From: DATJMJ01 sp035508795
GTDB lineage: Bacteria > Actinomycetota > Acidimicrobiia > Acidimicrobiales > Palsa-688
Length of the DNA: 20,167 nt
Assembly: GCA_035508795.1 (NCBI GenBank)
Contig: DATJMJ010000222.1
Span: forward strand, 1 to 20,167
Direction: 5' to 3'
This document shows positions 1 through 7,108 of the stretch, piece after piece. Numbering within the stretch: the stretch's first letter is position 1; each line of letters begins with the position of its first letter. The notes beneath the pieces are model-generated. The model saw only the letters and a program-made list of their open reading frames with translations, was not told the DNA's origin and ran no database searches. The translations under genes and the position numbers were made by a program.

Positions 1-334
1 GACGCCACGTGAGGGCGATGGGTTTTTCGACGAGCAAGCCGCGGGCGCCCGCTTGCAAGGCTTGCCTCGCAACGTCGGGGTGGCTCGGGGCGAAAGTGCT
101 CACGCACACGACCGAAGGCTGAAGGGCGCTCAGGAGGGAACCCGCATCGGGGTACACCTCGACGCCGGGCAGCTGGCTTGCCGCCCTGGTGCGGGCGCTC
201 TCGTTCGAGTCGGCCACACCAACGAGCCTGTAATTGCCCGACGCCTGGAGCGCCCGGACGGACAGCATGCCGCCTTGGCCCGCTCCTATAACGCCGGCCG
301 TGAGCTCTCCACTGCCCGCATGCGCCGCGCTCAT
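1..334 (-). CDS. Gfo/Idh/MocA family oxidoreductase, N-terminal part (runs off left edge)
   Basis: Only the first 111 codons are present; no stop occurs before the window edge. The protein starts with an NAD(P)-binding Rossmann fold: VIGAGQGG around residues 15-22, a second strand RLVGVAD near 36-42, and the family-typical VEKPIA at about 102-107, whose Lys is part of the EKP motif of Gfo/Idh/MocA dehydrogenases. Members oxidise or reduce sugars, inositols and related polyols in the cytoplasm; the substrate cannot be told because the C-terminal domain is missing. The ATG at 334 is supported by an AGGAGA ribosome binding site six bases upstream. It lies 80 bp downstream of the acidic-protein gene on the same strand, so the two may be cotranscribed. 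The family call is firm, the specificity unknown. Confidence 0.85.
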   Translation of the reverse strand, partial: MSAAHAGSGELTAGVIGAGQGGMLSVRALQASGNYRLVGVADSNESARTRAASQLPGVEVYPDAGSLLSALQPSVVCVSTFAPSHPDVARQALQAGARGLLVEKPIALTWR

Positions 335-340
335 CGCCCG

Positions 341-346
341 TCTCCT
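341..346 (-). promoter_or_regulatory. Shine-Dalgarno site of the Gfo/Idh/MocA gene
   Basis: AGGAGA on the minus strand lies six bases before the ATG at 334. It fixes the start, and it is one of only three strong ribosome binding sites I see in the window. Confidence 0.7.
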
Positions 347-414
347 TTGCCCTTGCCGCCGACCGTTACGTGCGGCACCGGGAAAGGTCTAGCAGCCTTT
401 GCCCTGCGGGCCCC

Positions 415-867
415 TCACCAGCGGGCCGAATCCTCCCCGGCAGCATCGTCGGGCACCTGCTCCAGGTCGGCGGGGTCGACAGAGCTGATCTGGAGCTCCG
501 GGTCGTCGCTGGTCTCTCCAGAGATATCGTCCTCGTCCTCGTCGTCGCTGTCCTCCAGGCCTGCGTCCTCAGCCTCGAGAGGGTCGCGCTCCCAACCGTC
601 GTACAACGCCGGAGGCCGTCGTGTACGGGGGGGCGCGCCGTCAGGGTCGTCCATCGACCCGTCGATGAGCGATATCCGGTCGGGGTCGTCGAGGAGGGCG
701 CCTGCCTCCTCGAGCTCGTACTCGTCGACTACCAGCTCTGAGTCGAGGTCGCGCTGACCTTGCGGGCCGCGCGTGAAGCCGCTCTGGGCGTCCTCGTCGT
801 CGAGCGCCTCGTCGAGGCTCTCAAATGCCTCATTGTCGTCGGGTGGCTCCTCGGAGATTTCGGTCAT
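415..867 (-). CDS. Strongly acidic protein of unknown function
   Basis: This is a 150-residue protein starting MTEISEEPPDD. I do not recognise a family. It is extremely rich in Asp and Glu, with few Lys. The more structured-looking middle reads ELEEAGALLDDPDRISLIDG and continues into a DDPDG motif and a Pro/Arg patch before ALYDGWERDPLEAED. The last 50 residues are a low-complexity acidic tail (EDSDDEDEDD). There is no signal peptide or membrane segment, so it is probably cytoplasmic and partly disordered. The frame stays open upstream to 966, but the ATG at 867 is favoured because a promoter-like TTGTGA/TAGGGT pair sits just upstream (879-905). An ATG at 900 is the main alternative. A polyanionic regulatory or nucleic-acid-mimic role would be speculation. 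Confidence 0.65.
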   Translation of the reverse strand: MTEISEEPPDDNEAFESLDEALDDEDAQSGFTRGPQGQRDLDSELVVDEYELEEAGALLDDPDRISLIDGSMDDPDGAPPRTRRPPALYDGWERDPLEAEDAGLEDSDDEDEDDISGETSDDPELQISSVDPADLEQVPDDAAGEDSARW

Positions 868-878
868 CGGTACTTCAT

Positions 879-905
879 ACCCTATGGCGTCGGCTCCCAT
901 CACAA
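879..905 (-). promoter_or_regulatory. Putative promoter of the acidic-protein gene
   Basis: On the minus strand TTGTGA (905-900) and TAGGGT (884-879) are separated by 15 bases, with the ATG 11 bases further on. The segment also contains GGGTAT, reminiscent of the -10 element of sigma-B/sigma-F type promoters. The -35 region TTGTGATGGGAG recurs with one change upstream of the MEDS-HATPase gene. Prediction from sequence only. Confidence 0.45.
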
Positions 906-1010
906 TTGCATTACAAATCGCCGACAAGCCGTTCAAATTCTGGCCAGGCCCTAACCGAGCCCTCAAAACGGGTTCACGGCCACCTCACATTTGCGCGGGA
1001 CGATAATGCC

Positions 1011-1751
1011 ATGACAACCCACAAAGCAGCAGCAACCATCGCCCTAGTCGCTGCCGGCATGTCTTCTGTGTTCGCATCGCCGGCCCAAGCCCAGCCTCCG
1101 ACCACGCCTCCGACCAGCACTGCCTTCAGCGCCACGGTGTTCCAGCGGGACCAACTGGCTGTCGAACACGAAATCCTTGCGCGGCAAGTACAACTGGTGC
1201 TCATTGGCACCAACCTCGCCGACGCAGCCAACGTCACTACCTCCGACCGCGCTGCGCTCACCACGATCATCACGAACGAGCAGAGCGCTCTCGAGACCGA
1301 TGCCAATAACGCCGCTGCGGCGACGACCGAGGCGCAGCTCGAAGCCGTGCGCCAGGCGATGATCGTCGACGAGCGCGTCTACCTCGTCGTGAGCGCTCAG
1401 TTCGGGCTCGTCATCCAGGCTGACAACGAAACGGTTACCGAAGGCGGCTACACGGGCCTCGTCACCGAGCTCACCCCCCTCGTCACCGAGCTCAACCGTC
1501 CTCGTGCCACGGCTCTGCTCGCCGACATCACCTCGCGGGTGACGGCGGCGACCTCATTGACCTCGGGCGTCTCGGCCGACGCTCTCGGGCTGAGCCCGTC
1601 AGGGTACCCGGGCAACGAGAGCCAGATCAAGACGTGGGGCTACCAGTTGGGCCAAGCAGCAAACGACTTGGCGATTGCTAAAGCCGACGTCAAGGCGATC
1701 GAAGCGATCGCGCTCGGGGTGCGCGGGCTGCCGTTCCGAAGGGCTGTCTGA
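1011..1751 (+). CDS. Secreted helical protein, actinobacterial hypothetical
   Basis: This 246-residue protein has a clear Sec signal peptide: Lys5, a hydrophobic stretch over residues 6-22 and a likely AQA cleavage site after residue 27, followed by a short Pro/Thr-rich spacer. The mature part is Ala/Thr/Leu-rich and predicted largely helical. It contains SDRAALTTIITNEQSALETD near 85-105, a VDERVYLVVSAQFGLVIQAD block, and a C-terminal GYPGNESQ...LGQAANDLAIAKADVKAI segment. I recall similar exported helical proteins of unknown function in other actinobacteria that share the pattern RVY-(hydrophobic)...GY...A..DL..A.AD, but this is from memory. The start at 1011 is chosen because it begins the signal peptide; only a weak GGGA lies 10 bases upstream. 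The frame is open back to 825, which would bury the signal peptide. Function unknown. Confidence 0.8.
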   Translation: MTTHKAAATIALVAAGMSSVFASPAQAQPPTTPPTSTAFSATVFQRDQLAVEHEILARQVQLVLIGTNLADAANVTTSDRAALTTIITNEQSALETDANNAAAATTEAQLEAVRQAMIVDERVYLVVSAQFGLVIQADNETVTEGGYTGLVTELTPLVTELNRPRATALLADITSRVTAATSLTSGVSADALGLSPSGYPGNESQIKTWGYQLGQAANDLAIAKADVKAIEAIALGVRGLPFRRAV

Positions 1752-1803
1752 GCGCCACCGCTTCTGGTTTGGCGGGCGCCGGGCGAACCGGCGGTACGCC
1801 ATT

Positions 1804-1847
1804 GAAAGGATGCCCCTCGGCCGCACCCTACGGGGGGCATCCCTTTC
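1804..1847 (+). terminator. Hairpin terminator after the secreted-protein gene
   Basis: GAAAGGATGCCCC (1804-1816) pairs with GGGGCATCCCTTTC (1834-1847), forming a stem of about 13 bp with one bulged base and a 17-base loop. No long T-run follows, as is common in high-GC actinobacteria. It ends 52 bases after the stop of the secreted protein and directly precedes the FUSC promoter. Confidence 0.65.
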
Positions 1848-1873
1848 ATTTCAGGCTCTGGCGCTCTCAGGGT

Positions 1874-1879
1874 TAAGCT
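1874..1879 (+). promoter_or_regulatory. Putative -10 element for a leaderless FUSC mRNA
   Basis: TAAGCT matches the actinobacterial TANNNT -10 consensus and ends seven bases before the GTG at 1887. This is the spacing expected if transcription starts at the initiation codon. No Shine-Dalgarno sequence and no good -35 element are visible. Confidence 0.45.
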
Positions 1880-1886
1880 CCTCCCC

Positions 1887-4346
1887 GTGAGCCCATCGGC
1901 CGAACGGCTCGTGGCGGCTGGGCCGGGGGCGCCGAGCACTCGACGACCTGGCCTGCTTACCTGGCTGAGCGCCCACGACCCGGGTTACGGAGCACTGCGA
2001 CGGGCCGGGCGCGCCGCGATCGTCATGCCGAGCCTTTTCGCTTTCAGCATAAAGGTGCTCGCGAACGGCCAAGTCGCCTACCTTGCGGCCTTTGGGTCCT
2101 TCGCTTTGTTGTTGCTCGCCGAGTTCACGGGGCCGATGCGCAACCGGCTGCGGGCGCAGGCCGCGCTCTCAGTTGCCGGGCTCGGGCTTGTCTGCCTCGG
2201 CACGCTTGTGTCGCAGGTGACATGGTTGGCCGCCGTTTCCATGGCCGCCGTCGGGTTCGTGGCGATCTTTGCGGGCGTGGTGAGCTCGGTCGTGGCGAGC
2301 GCGACGACTTCGCTCCTTTTGACTTTCGTGGTACCCGTGTCGATCTCGGGGCCCGTCTCGGCCATCCCCGATCGTGCCGCAGGGTTCGCAATGGCTTCGG
2401 GCGCCGCGTTCTTGGCTGTTTGGCTCCTTTGGCCTGCCCCGGCCCGCAACGCTCTGCGCAGCTCTACGGTGCCCGCGCTCCGCGAGATCGCCTCACGCGC
2501 CTCGAGTGCCGGCGCCGGTTCTGGTGCCGCTGCCCGTTCTGGTGCCGCTGCCCGTTCTGCTGCCGCTGCCGGCGCCGCTGCCGGCACGGGGCTGGTGGCT
2601 GATGCCGGGAGGCAAGCCGTGGCGGATGGCCAAGCCGGGACGGCAAAAGACGGGGCACTGGCTGCCTTGGAGCGGACCTTCGTTGCCACGCCGTCCCGCC
2701 CGACAAGCCTCGGCACCTCGGCCCGAGCCGTGGTGAGGCTGGTCGACGAGCTGCTCTGGTTGGGCGCTCTCACAGATGGTGCCGCCGGCACCGGGCGTGT
2801 ACCCGTAAGTAGCCAAGCGATAAACGTCCGGGTGGCCGCGGCCCGCGTCCTCGATAGCGGTGCGGAGCTGCTCGCCGCTCCCGATGGCCGGACCGAGGAT
2901 TTTCAGGCCGCCCGCGTAGTTCTCGCCAAGGCCCTCGACGAGATGGAGAGCGATGCTATAGAGCACTTGCCCGTCTCGCGACGCGCTGCGCGCAGCAGCG
3001 AGCTCCCCGTTACCGGCACCGGGGCCGAAGAGTTCGTCAGTTCCCTCGACCCGGGTTTCCGAGCACAGGAAATAGCTTTGGTCACGGCACAGATCGCCGC
3101 CAACATCGACATCGCCGTGGCGGCCGACCGCAGACCTTGGCACGAGGCGGTGTTGGGCCGCGAGCCGGGAGGGATGCCGAGCGCTTTCCAGGCGGCGCGC
3201 GAAAGGGCCCTGGCCCACCTCGAGCGGCACTCTGTTTGGCTGCATAATTCGCTGCGGGGAGCCGTTGGCCTCGCCCTCGCTGTGTTCATCGCCAAAGAAG
3301 CGGGTTTGCAGCACGCATTTTGGGTGACTTTCGCCACGTTGTCCGTCCTTCGCAGCAACGCCCTCAACACGGGCCAAAACGTGCTCCGGGCGATGTCGGG
3401 CACGGTGGTCGGTTTTGTCGTCGGGGGCGCCCTGATCGAGCTCGTCGGGCACAACACGGACGTGCTGTGGGCCGTGCTGCCGTTCTCCATCCTCATCTCC
3501 GGGTTTGCACCATCGGCTATTTCCTACCTGGCCGGACAGGTGGCTTTCACTGTCAACCTGGTGATCCTGTTCAACCTCATCGCCCCTGCCGGGTGGCGCA
3601 TCGGCTTGGTGAGGGTCGAAGACGTGGCAATAGCCTGCGGCGTGAGCCTCGGCGTCGGCTTGTTGTTCTGGCCGCGGGGTGCCGGCTCGGCCTTGGGCGA
3701 CGCCCTCGACGAGGCGTACTCGGAGAGCGCTTCGTACCTTTCGGCAGCAATAACTTACGGGATCGGCCTTTGCGACGCGTGCATCCCCTCAACGCCGGTC
3801 CCTGGCGAGCAGGCGGTGCGGGCGGCGGCCGCCTCACGCAGGCTGGACGACGCTTTTAGGACCTACCTCGCCGAGCGCGGCCCGAAGCCGGTGCCTCTTG
3901 CCGAAATTTCCTCGTTGTTGATGGGCGTGGTCGCTCTTCGCCAATCCGCCCAGTCGGTCGTCGACCTTTGGCAGAGGGACGAAGCCATACCCGCAGGAGA
4001 CCGCGGCGACGCCCGGGCCCAGCTCTCCTTCGAGGCAGACCGGACCGCAAAGTGGTACCGCCTGCTCGGCGCAGCGCTCGCCGGCCAGGGAGAGGTGCCC
4101 GAACCAGGGCTGAGCGACGGCGCCCTTTTCCGCCGGGTAGCCTCGACGGTCCGCCACGACCTTCAAGGTGACGACGGTCATGCGACCGCCACCGCAGTGA
4201 GGATCATTTGGACTGCCGACCATCTCGATGCGGCTCAAAGGTTGGAGACAACGCTCGTCGGGCCGGCGCGCGCCGCCTTCCAGGCCCGGGCCGACAGGTT
4301 GCTCGGCTTCGACCTGCCTTTCCACCGCAACAACGGCGCCTCCTAG
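1887..4346 (+). CDS. FUSC family membrane protein (fusaric-acid-resistance / aromatic-acid exporter type)
   Basis: This 819-residue inner-membrane protein has the duplicated FUSC layout. A first bundle of hydrophobic helices spans about residues 35-185 (YLAAFGSFALLLLAEF, WLAAVSMAAVGFVAIFAGVV). A long soluble segment follows, then a second bundle at about 450-600. That second bundle carries the family-typical stretch HAFWVTFATLSVLRSNALNTG followed by GTVVGFVVGGALIELVG. The C-terminal 200 residues are soluble and helical. FUSC relatives (YccS, AaeB, fusaric acid resistance proteins) are linked to efflux of aromatic acids; the substrate here is not deducible. Residues 205-235 are an Ala/Gly/Ser linker encoded by 18-bp tandem repeats. 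The GTG start is supported by the adjacent -10 element. No membrane-fusion partner gene is present nearby. The stop is 7 bp from the end of the convergent Mca-like gene. Confidence 0.85.
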   Translation: MSPSAERLVAAGPGAPSTRRPGLLTWLSAHDPGYGALRRAGRAAIVMPSLFAFSIKVLANGQVAYLAAFGSFALLLLAEFTGPMRNRLRAQAALSVAGLGLVCLGTLVSQVTWLAAVSMAAVGFVAIFAGVVSSVVASATTSLLLTFVVPVSISGPVSAIPDRAAGFAMASGAAFLAVWLLWPAPARNALRSSTVPALREIASRASSAGAGSGAAARSGAAARSAAAAGAAAGTGLVADAGRQAVADGQAGTAKDGALAALERTFVATPSRPTSLGTSARAVVRLVDELLWLGALTDGAAGTGRVPVSSQAINVRVAAARVLDSGAELLAAPDGRTEDFQAARVVLAKALDEMESDAIEHLPVSRRAARSSELPVTGTGAEEFVSSLDPGFRAQEIALVTAQIAANIDIAVAADRRPWHEAVLGREPGGMPSAFQAARERALAHLERHSVWLHNSLRGAVGLALAVFIAKEAGLQHAFWVTFATLSVLRSNALNTGQNVLRAMSGTVVGFVVGGALIELVGHNTDVLWAVLPFSILISGFAPSAISYLAGQVAFTVNLVILFNLIAPAGWRIGLVRVEDVAIACGVSLGVGLLFWPRGAGSALGDALDEAYSESASYLSAAITYGIGLCDACIPSTPVPGEQAVRAAAASRRLDDAFRTYLAERGPKPVPLAEISSLLMGVVALRQSAQSVVDLWQRDEAIPAGDRGDARAQLSFEADRTAKWYRLLGAALAGQGEVPEPGLSDGALFRRVASTVRHDLQGDDGHATATAVRIIWTADHLDAAQRLETTLVGPARAAFQARADRLLGFDLPFHRNNGAS
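2523..2576 (+). repeat. 18-bp in-frame tandem repeat in the FUSC linker
   Basis: The unit GGTGCCGCTGCCCGTTCT occurs twice exactly (2523-2540, 2541-2558) and a third time degenerate (2559-2576), with a partial unit before. It encodes Gly-Ala-Ala-Ala-Arg-Ser repeats in the soluble linker and keeps the frame. Confidence 0.9.
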
Positions 4347-4353
4347 CTGACCT

Positions 4354-5229
4354 TTACCGCACTCCGGCAAAAAGGTCCGTTTCGCCGCCGAAACCGGGCG
4401 GTGCCGACCGGAGGGTAAACCATTCCCGTGAGAGGGCTTTGGCCACGAGGTCCTCCCCGAGACGGTTCAAGAAGAAGTTCTCCGTCTGGCTGGAATGTGC
4501 ATTGAGCGCCTCGATTTTCTGGCCCACAAAACCCGACACGTCGACCTCGGTCGTGACCAGTTCGTCCGGCGTGCCAAAATCCTCAGGGAAATCTTGCCCT
4601 TCGAGGTCCGCGCCCGAGAGCACGAGCTGTTCGCGCAGCGTGGCGACGGCAGATTTTGGCAGAGCGGTGTAATAGACCTTCGTCGTACCGGTGGCGTCTT
4701 CGGCCGCCGCCATTTCGACTGCCGCCATCGTCGCTCTGTGGGCTTGGATATGGTCCGGGTGCCCGTACCCGCCGTTGTCGTCGTAGGTCACGACGACCTG
4801 GGGCCGGTAGCGCTTCAAGAGATGAGAGATCCTGGCGGCAGCCACGTCGAGCGGTACGTTGCAAAACACGTTCGGGTCGGTGTTGGCGGCCCACCCGACC
4901 ATCCCCGAGTCGCGGTAGCCAAGCAGCTCCAGGTCGCTGATGCCGAGGATGCCCGCCGCCGTGCGAAGCTCGCTCAGCCGGACCGCTGCCACCTCGGCGG
5001 GGTCGTGGGACTCTTCGCCCGGTTTGACGCCTCCGGCACCATCGCCCTGCTCGCCATTCGTGCAAGTCACAAGGACTGTGCGCGCCCCTTCCGCCGAGTA
5101 GCGGGCGAGGATGCCACCTGTGCCAATAGCTTCGTCGTCTGGGTGGGCATGCACAGCCATGATGGTCAAACCTGCAGCTGGCCCTGCGGCCGGCCCGGCT
5201 TGCCCGGCTGGCCCGGGTGAGCTTGTCAT
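4354..5229 (-). CDS. PIG-L family zinc deacetylase, mycothiol conjugate amidase (Mca)-like
   Basis: This 291-residue cytoplasmic metallo-amidase has the family signature MAVHAHPDDE at residues 24-33. His29 and Asp32 are likely zinc ligands and Asp31 the general base. The third ligand lies in GGYGHPDHIQAH (His160, with His157 as in MshB). The C-terminus ETDLFAGVR closely resembles the ETELFAGI ending of Mca as I remember it, and the length matches Mca (about 290). Mca cleaves mycothiol S-conjugates of electrophiles and drugs to release mercapturic acids; MshB performs the related deacetylation in mycothiol synthesis, and this protein could be either or bifunctional. The N-terminal 20 residues are a Gly/Ala/Pro-rich extension. 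The ATG at 5229 is preferred because of the -10-like element six bases upstream; Met24 (5160) is an alternative. It diverges from the reductase gene across 49 bp. Confidence 0.85.
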   Translation of the reverse strand: MTSSPGPAGQAGPAAGPAAGLTIMAVHAHPDDEAIGTGGILARYSAEGARTVLVTCTNGEQGDGAGGVKPGEESHDPAEVAAVRLSELRTAAGILGISDLELLGYRDSGMVGWAANTDPNVFCNVPLDVAAARISHLLKRYRPQVVVTYDDNGGYGHPDHIQAHRATMAAVEMAAAEDATGTTKVYYTALPKSAVATLREQLVLSGADLEGQDFPEDFGTPDELVTTEVDVSGFVGQKIEALNAHSSQTENFFLNRLGEDLVAKALSREWFTLRSAPPGFGGETDLFAGVR

Positions 5230-5235
5230 CCAGCC

Positions 5236-5241
5236 ACTATC
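5236..5241 (-). promoter_or_regulatory. Putative -10 element, leaderless start of the Mca-like gene
   Basis: GATAGT on the minus strand is followed by six bases (GGCTGG) and then the ATG at 5229. The arrangement is nearly the same as before the Ada-AlkA gene (CATAGT, GGCCCT, ATG). No Shine-Dalgarno sequence is present. Confidence 0.4.
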
Positions 5242-5278
5242 GCGCCGGGACGGCCGCGAGCCGCAGTTGAATGTGGGC

Positions 5279-6133
5279 ATGACAATTGCTGTCCTCGGGC
5301 TCGGCCGTATGGGCGCCGCCCTCGCTGAGCGCCTGCTCGACGGCGGGCACGAGGTGACCGTGTGGAACCGTTCTGCAGGCAAGGCCGCTCCGCTCGTGGC
5401 AGCGGGGGCGAAGGAGGCCGGGTCGGTCGCGGCCGCCGCTGAGAAGGCCGATGTGGTGCTCACGAGCCTTTCCGACGATGCAGCCGTGCGCGCGGTGGCG
5501 CTCGGGGAGGGGGGACTGCGTGCTTGCCTCCCGGACGGCTCGACATATGTGGAAACTTCGACGGTGTCGCCCCGCCTTACGGGCGAGCTCGCAGGCACGT
5601 TCTCGTCGTTCGTAGCAATGCCTGTCCTGGGCGGCCCAGCCTCTGTGCTCGCCGGCCAGGCCACCTACCTGGCTGGCTGTAACGATTCGGCCTTTTCCCA
5701 GCTCGAGCCATTCTTGCCGTCCTTTGGCGGCCCGGTCCGCCGCTACGGCTCCGCCGGCCTGGCAAGCACCGCAAAGCTGGCCGCCAACCTCCTCATGCTG
5801 TCGGGAGCCGTCGCTCTGGCAGAGTCGTTCGCCGTCGGGAGGTCCGGCGGCCTCGAAGACGACCAGTTGCGCGAGCTGCTGAGCGCGTTGGTCGCCCCGC
5901 CTCTCAAGGCCCGCTTCGAGGCCCTGCTCGGAGGGCCGTGGTCGGGGTGGTGGACGACCGCTCTCGGTGCCAAAGACGCCGGGCTTGCGATAGACATCGC
6001 CAATGGGGACGGGATCGAGCTCCCGGTCGCAACGGCGGCGCGCGACGCCTACTCGAGGACGGCGGCCGAGGGTTATGCCGACGAGGACATCGCTGCTGTG
6101 CGCCACCTCTACGACGGACGGGGCGCCCACTAG
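5279..6133 (+). CDS. NAD(P)-dependent oxidoreductase, 3-hydroxyisobutyrate dehydrogenase family
   Basis: This 284-residue protein begins directly with the dinucleotide-binding motif AVLGLGRMG (GxGxxG at 7-12) and NR at about 31-32, suggesting NADP preference. The C-terminal all-helical domain carries the family's catalytic Lys in TAKLAANLLM (near residue 165). The usual DAPVSGG substrate loop reads VAMPVLGGP, so the Ser that contacts substrate in 3-hydroxyisobutyrate dehydrogenase is Leu. It is therefore more likely a relative (short hydroxyacid, semialdehyde or imine reductase) than a true HIBADH. The ATG at 5279 is preceded by TTGAAT and six bases, with no Shine-Dalgarno; a GTG at 5273 is in frame. 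The stop codon shares the palindrome CTAG with the stop of the convergent coiled-coil gene. Substrate unknown. Confidence 0.85.
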   Translation: MTIAVLGLGRMGAALAERLLDGGHEVTVWNRSAGKAAPLVAAGAKEAGSVAAAAEKADVVLTSLSDDAAVRAVALGEGGLRACLPDGSTYVETSTVSPRLTGELAGTFSSFVAMPVLGGPASVLAGQATYLAGCNDSAFSQLEPFLPSFGGPVRRYGSAGLASTAKLAANLLMLSGAVALAESFAVGRSGGLEDDQLRELLSALVAPPLKARFEALLGGPWSGWWTTALGAKDAGLAIDIANGDGIELPVATAARDAYSRTAAEGYADEDIAAVRHLYDGRGAH

Positions 6134-7041
6134 GGCTTGGGGGCCTCGTCCTTCGCCCTCGCGAGAGCGGTTTCGGCAGCCAGCCGTGCGCGCCCAGCTG
6201 CGGAAAGCTCACGCTTGAGCGCCCGCGCTTCGCGCTCTGCTGTGTCCTCGGCTCTTCGTGCTTCGTCGAGACGGGTTTGTGCCTCGAGGACTTGCCTCCC
6301 GGCGAGGTCGCGTCGTTCCAGGGCCGCAGCGAGCCTCTCCGCAAGGCCCTCCTCGGCCGACTTAGCCTCGGCAAGGGCGTCTCCGGCATCGCGCAGACGC
6401 CCCGGCGTGGCACGGCCGGTTGCGGGACGGCGGCCGGGTGCGGCATGGCCAGAGGCGCCGCCCGGGGTGGCGCCGTCGCCGGCAGGAGGCCCGCCGGGAG
6501 CTGGTTGGGCGCCGGGGGAGCGGGCGGTCCCGCGCCCGGCTGCAGCCGGAGCGACGACCTGGAGCGTCCCGAACCCCGAATAGCTCAACGAGGTTGTCAG
6601 CCGTCCGCGCATCAGGGCCTCGGCCGAAGGCTGGTCAAAAACGGCAGCCTCGAGGGTGCCCGTCAGTTCGTCGAGCACGGCTGGGCCGGCGGCTTGTCCC
6701 GCATCGCTTGCGAGTCTTTTCGCGTCGGCGACGAGCGCCCGCACCATGCTGTGGCGCTGCTGCGACAGCCGCCGGAGGTCGGGGGGTGCCAGCTTGCCCC
6801 CGGCGCGAAGTTGTGCCCCTATCTCGGCGAGAGCAGAAATATCGTTCGCCCGCTTACGGGACAGCAAGTTAGCTAGCCACGCGCCCATAGTCGGGCGCCG
6901 CAGAGCCTTGACCGAGGCCGCCACATCTTTATCGCCCGAACGCCGTGCGACGACGGCCAGCTCGTCGCGCCGGGACGTGAACTCGCCGGGCGGGAGCCCG
7001 TAAAGCTCTTCCGCGGCACTTTCGACGTCCGTAGGCGCCAC
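6130..7041 (-). CDS. Conserved actinobacterial coiled-coil protein, function unknown
   Basis: This 303-residue protein has an N-terminal globular part (about 1-160) beginning ESAAEELYGLPPGEFTSRRDEL and continuing VKALRRPTMGAWLANLLSR. I recall this pattern from uncharacterised actinobacterial proteins. A flexible Gly/Pro/Ala/Arg linker (about 160-215) follows, then a C-terminal coiled coil (215-300) with heptad-like Glu/Arg/Ala/Leu repeats (LAERLAAALERRDLAGRQVLEAQTRLDEARRAEDTAE). There is no signal peptide or membrane helix. The start is uncertain: the frame is open to 7245, but GTG 7041 sits just before the conserved start of the domain and has AAGAAT six bases upstream, in leaderless geometry. 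A GTG start elsewhere in the extension cannot be excluded. Its tail overlaps the upstream reductase gene by four bases. Confidence 0.7.
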   Translation of the reverse strand: MAPTDVESAAEELYGLPPGEFTSRRDELAVVARRSGDKDVAASVKALRRPTMGAWLANLLSRKRANDISALAEIGAQLRAGGKLAPPDLRRLSQQRHSMVRALVADAKRLASDAGQAAGPAVLDELTGTLEAAVFDQPSAEALMRGRLTTSLSYSGFGTLQVVAPAAAGRGTARSPGAQPAPGGPPAGDGATPGGASGHAAPGRRPATGRATPGRLRDAGDALAEAKSAEEGLAERLAAALERRDLAGRQVLEAQTRLDEARRAEDTAEREARALKRELSAAGRARLAAETALARAKDEAPKP

Positions 7042-7047
7042 AGGGCC

Positions 7048-7053
7048 ATTCTT
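7048..7053 (-). promoter_or_regulatory. Putative -10 element of the coiled-coil gene
   Basis: AAGAAT, then GGCCCT, then GTG at 7041. The six bases before the start are identical to those before the Ada-AlkA ATG. No -35 match is visible, so this is weak on its own. Confidence 0.3.
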
Positions 7054-7108
7054 GCCGACGGCTGCCTGGTACCCCGCAGCCGCCGGCGCGATGCTTGCAG
7101 GCGAACGT

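Noticed and set aside
381..402. Weak foldback AAAGG...CCTTT between the acidic-protein and dehydrogenase genes
   Set aside because: Only five pairs with an eight-base loop and no T-run; too weak to call a terminator.
2493..3452. 319-codon minus-strand frame inside the FUSC gene
   Set aside because: Shadow frame opposite a well-supported membrane protein; no family features.
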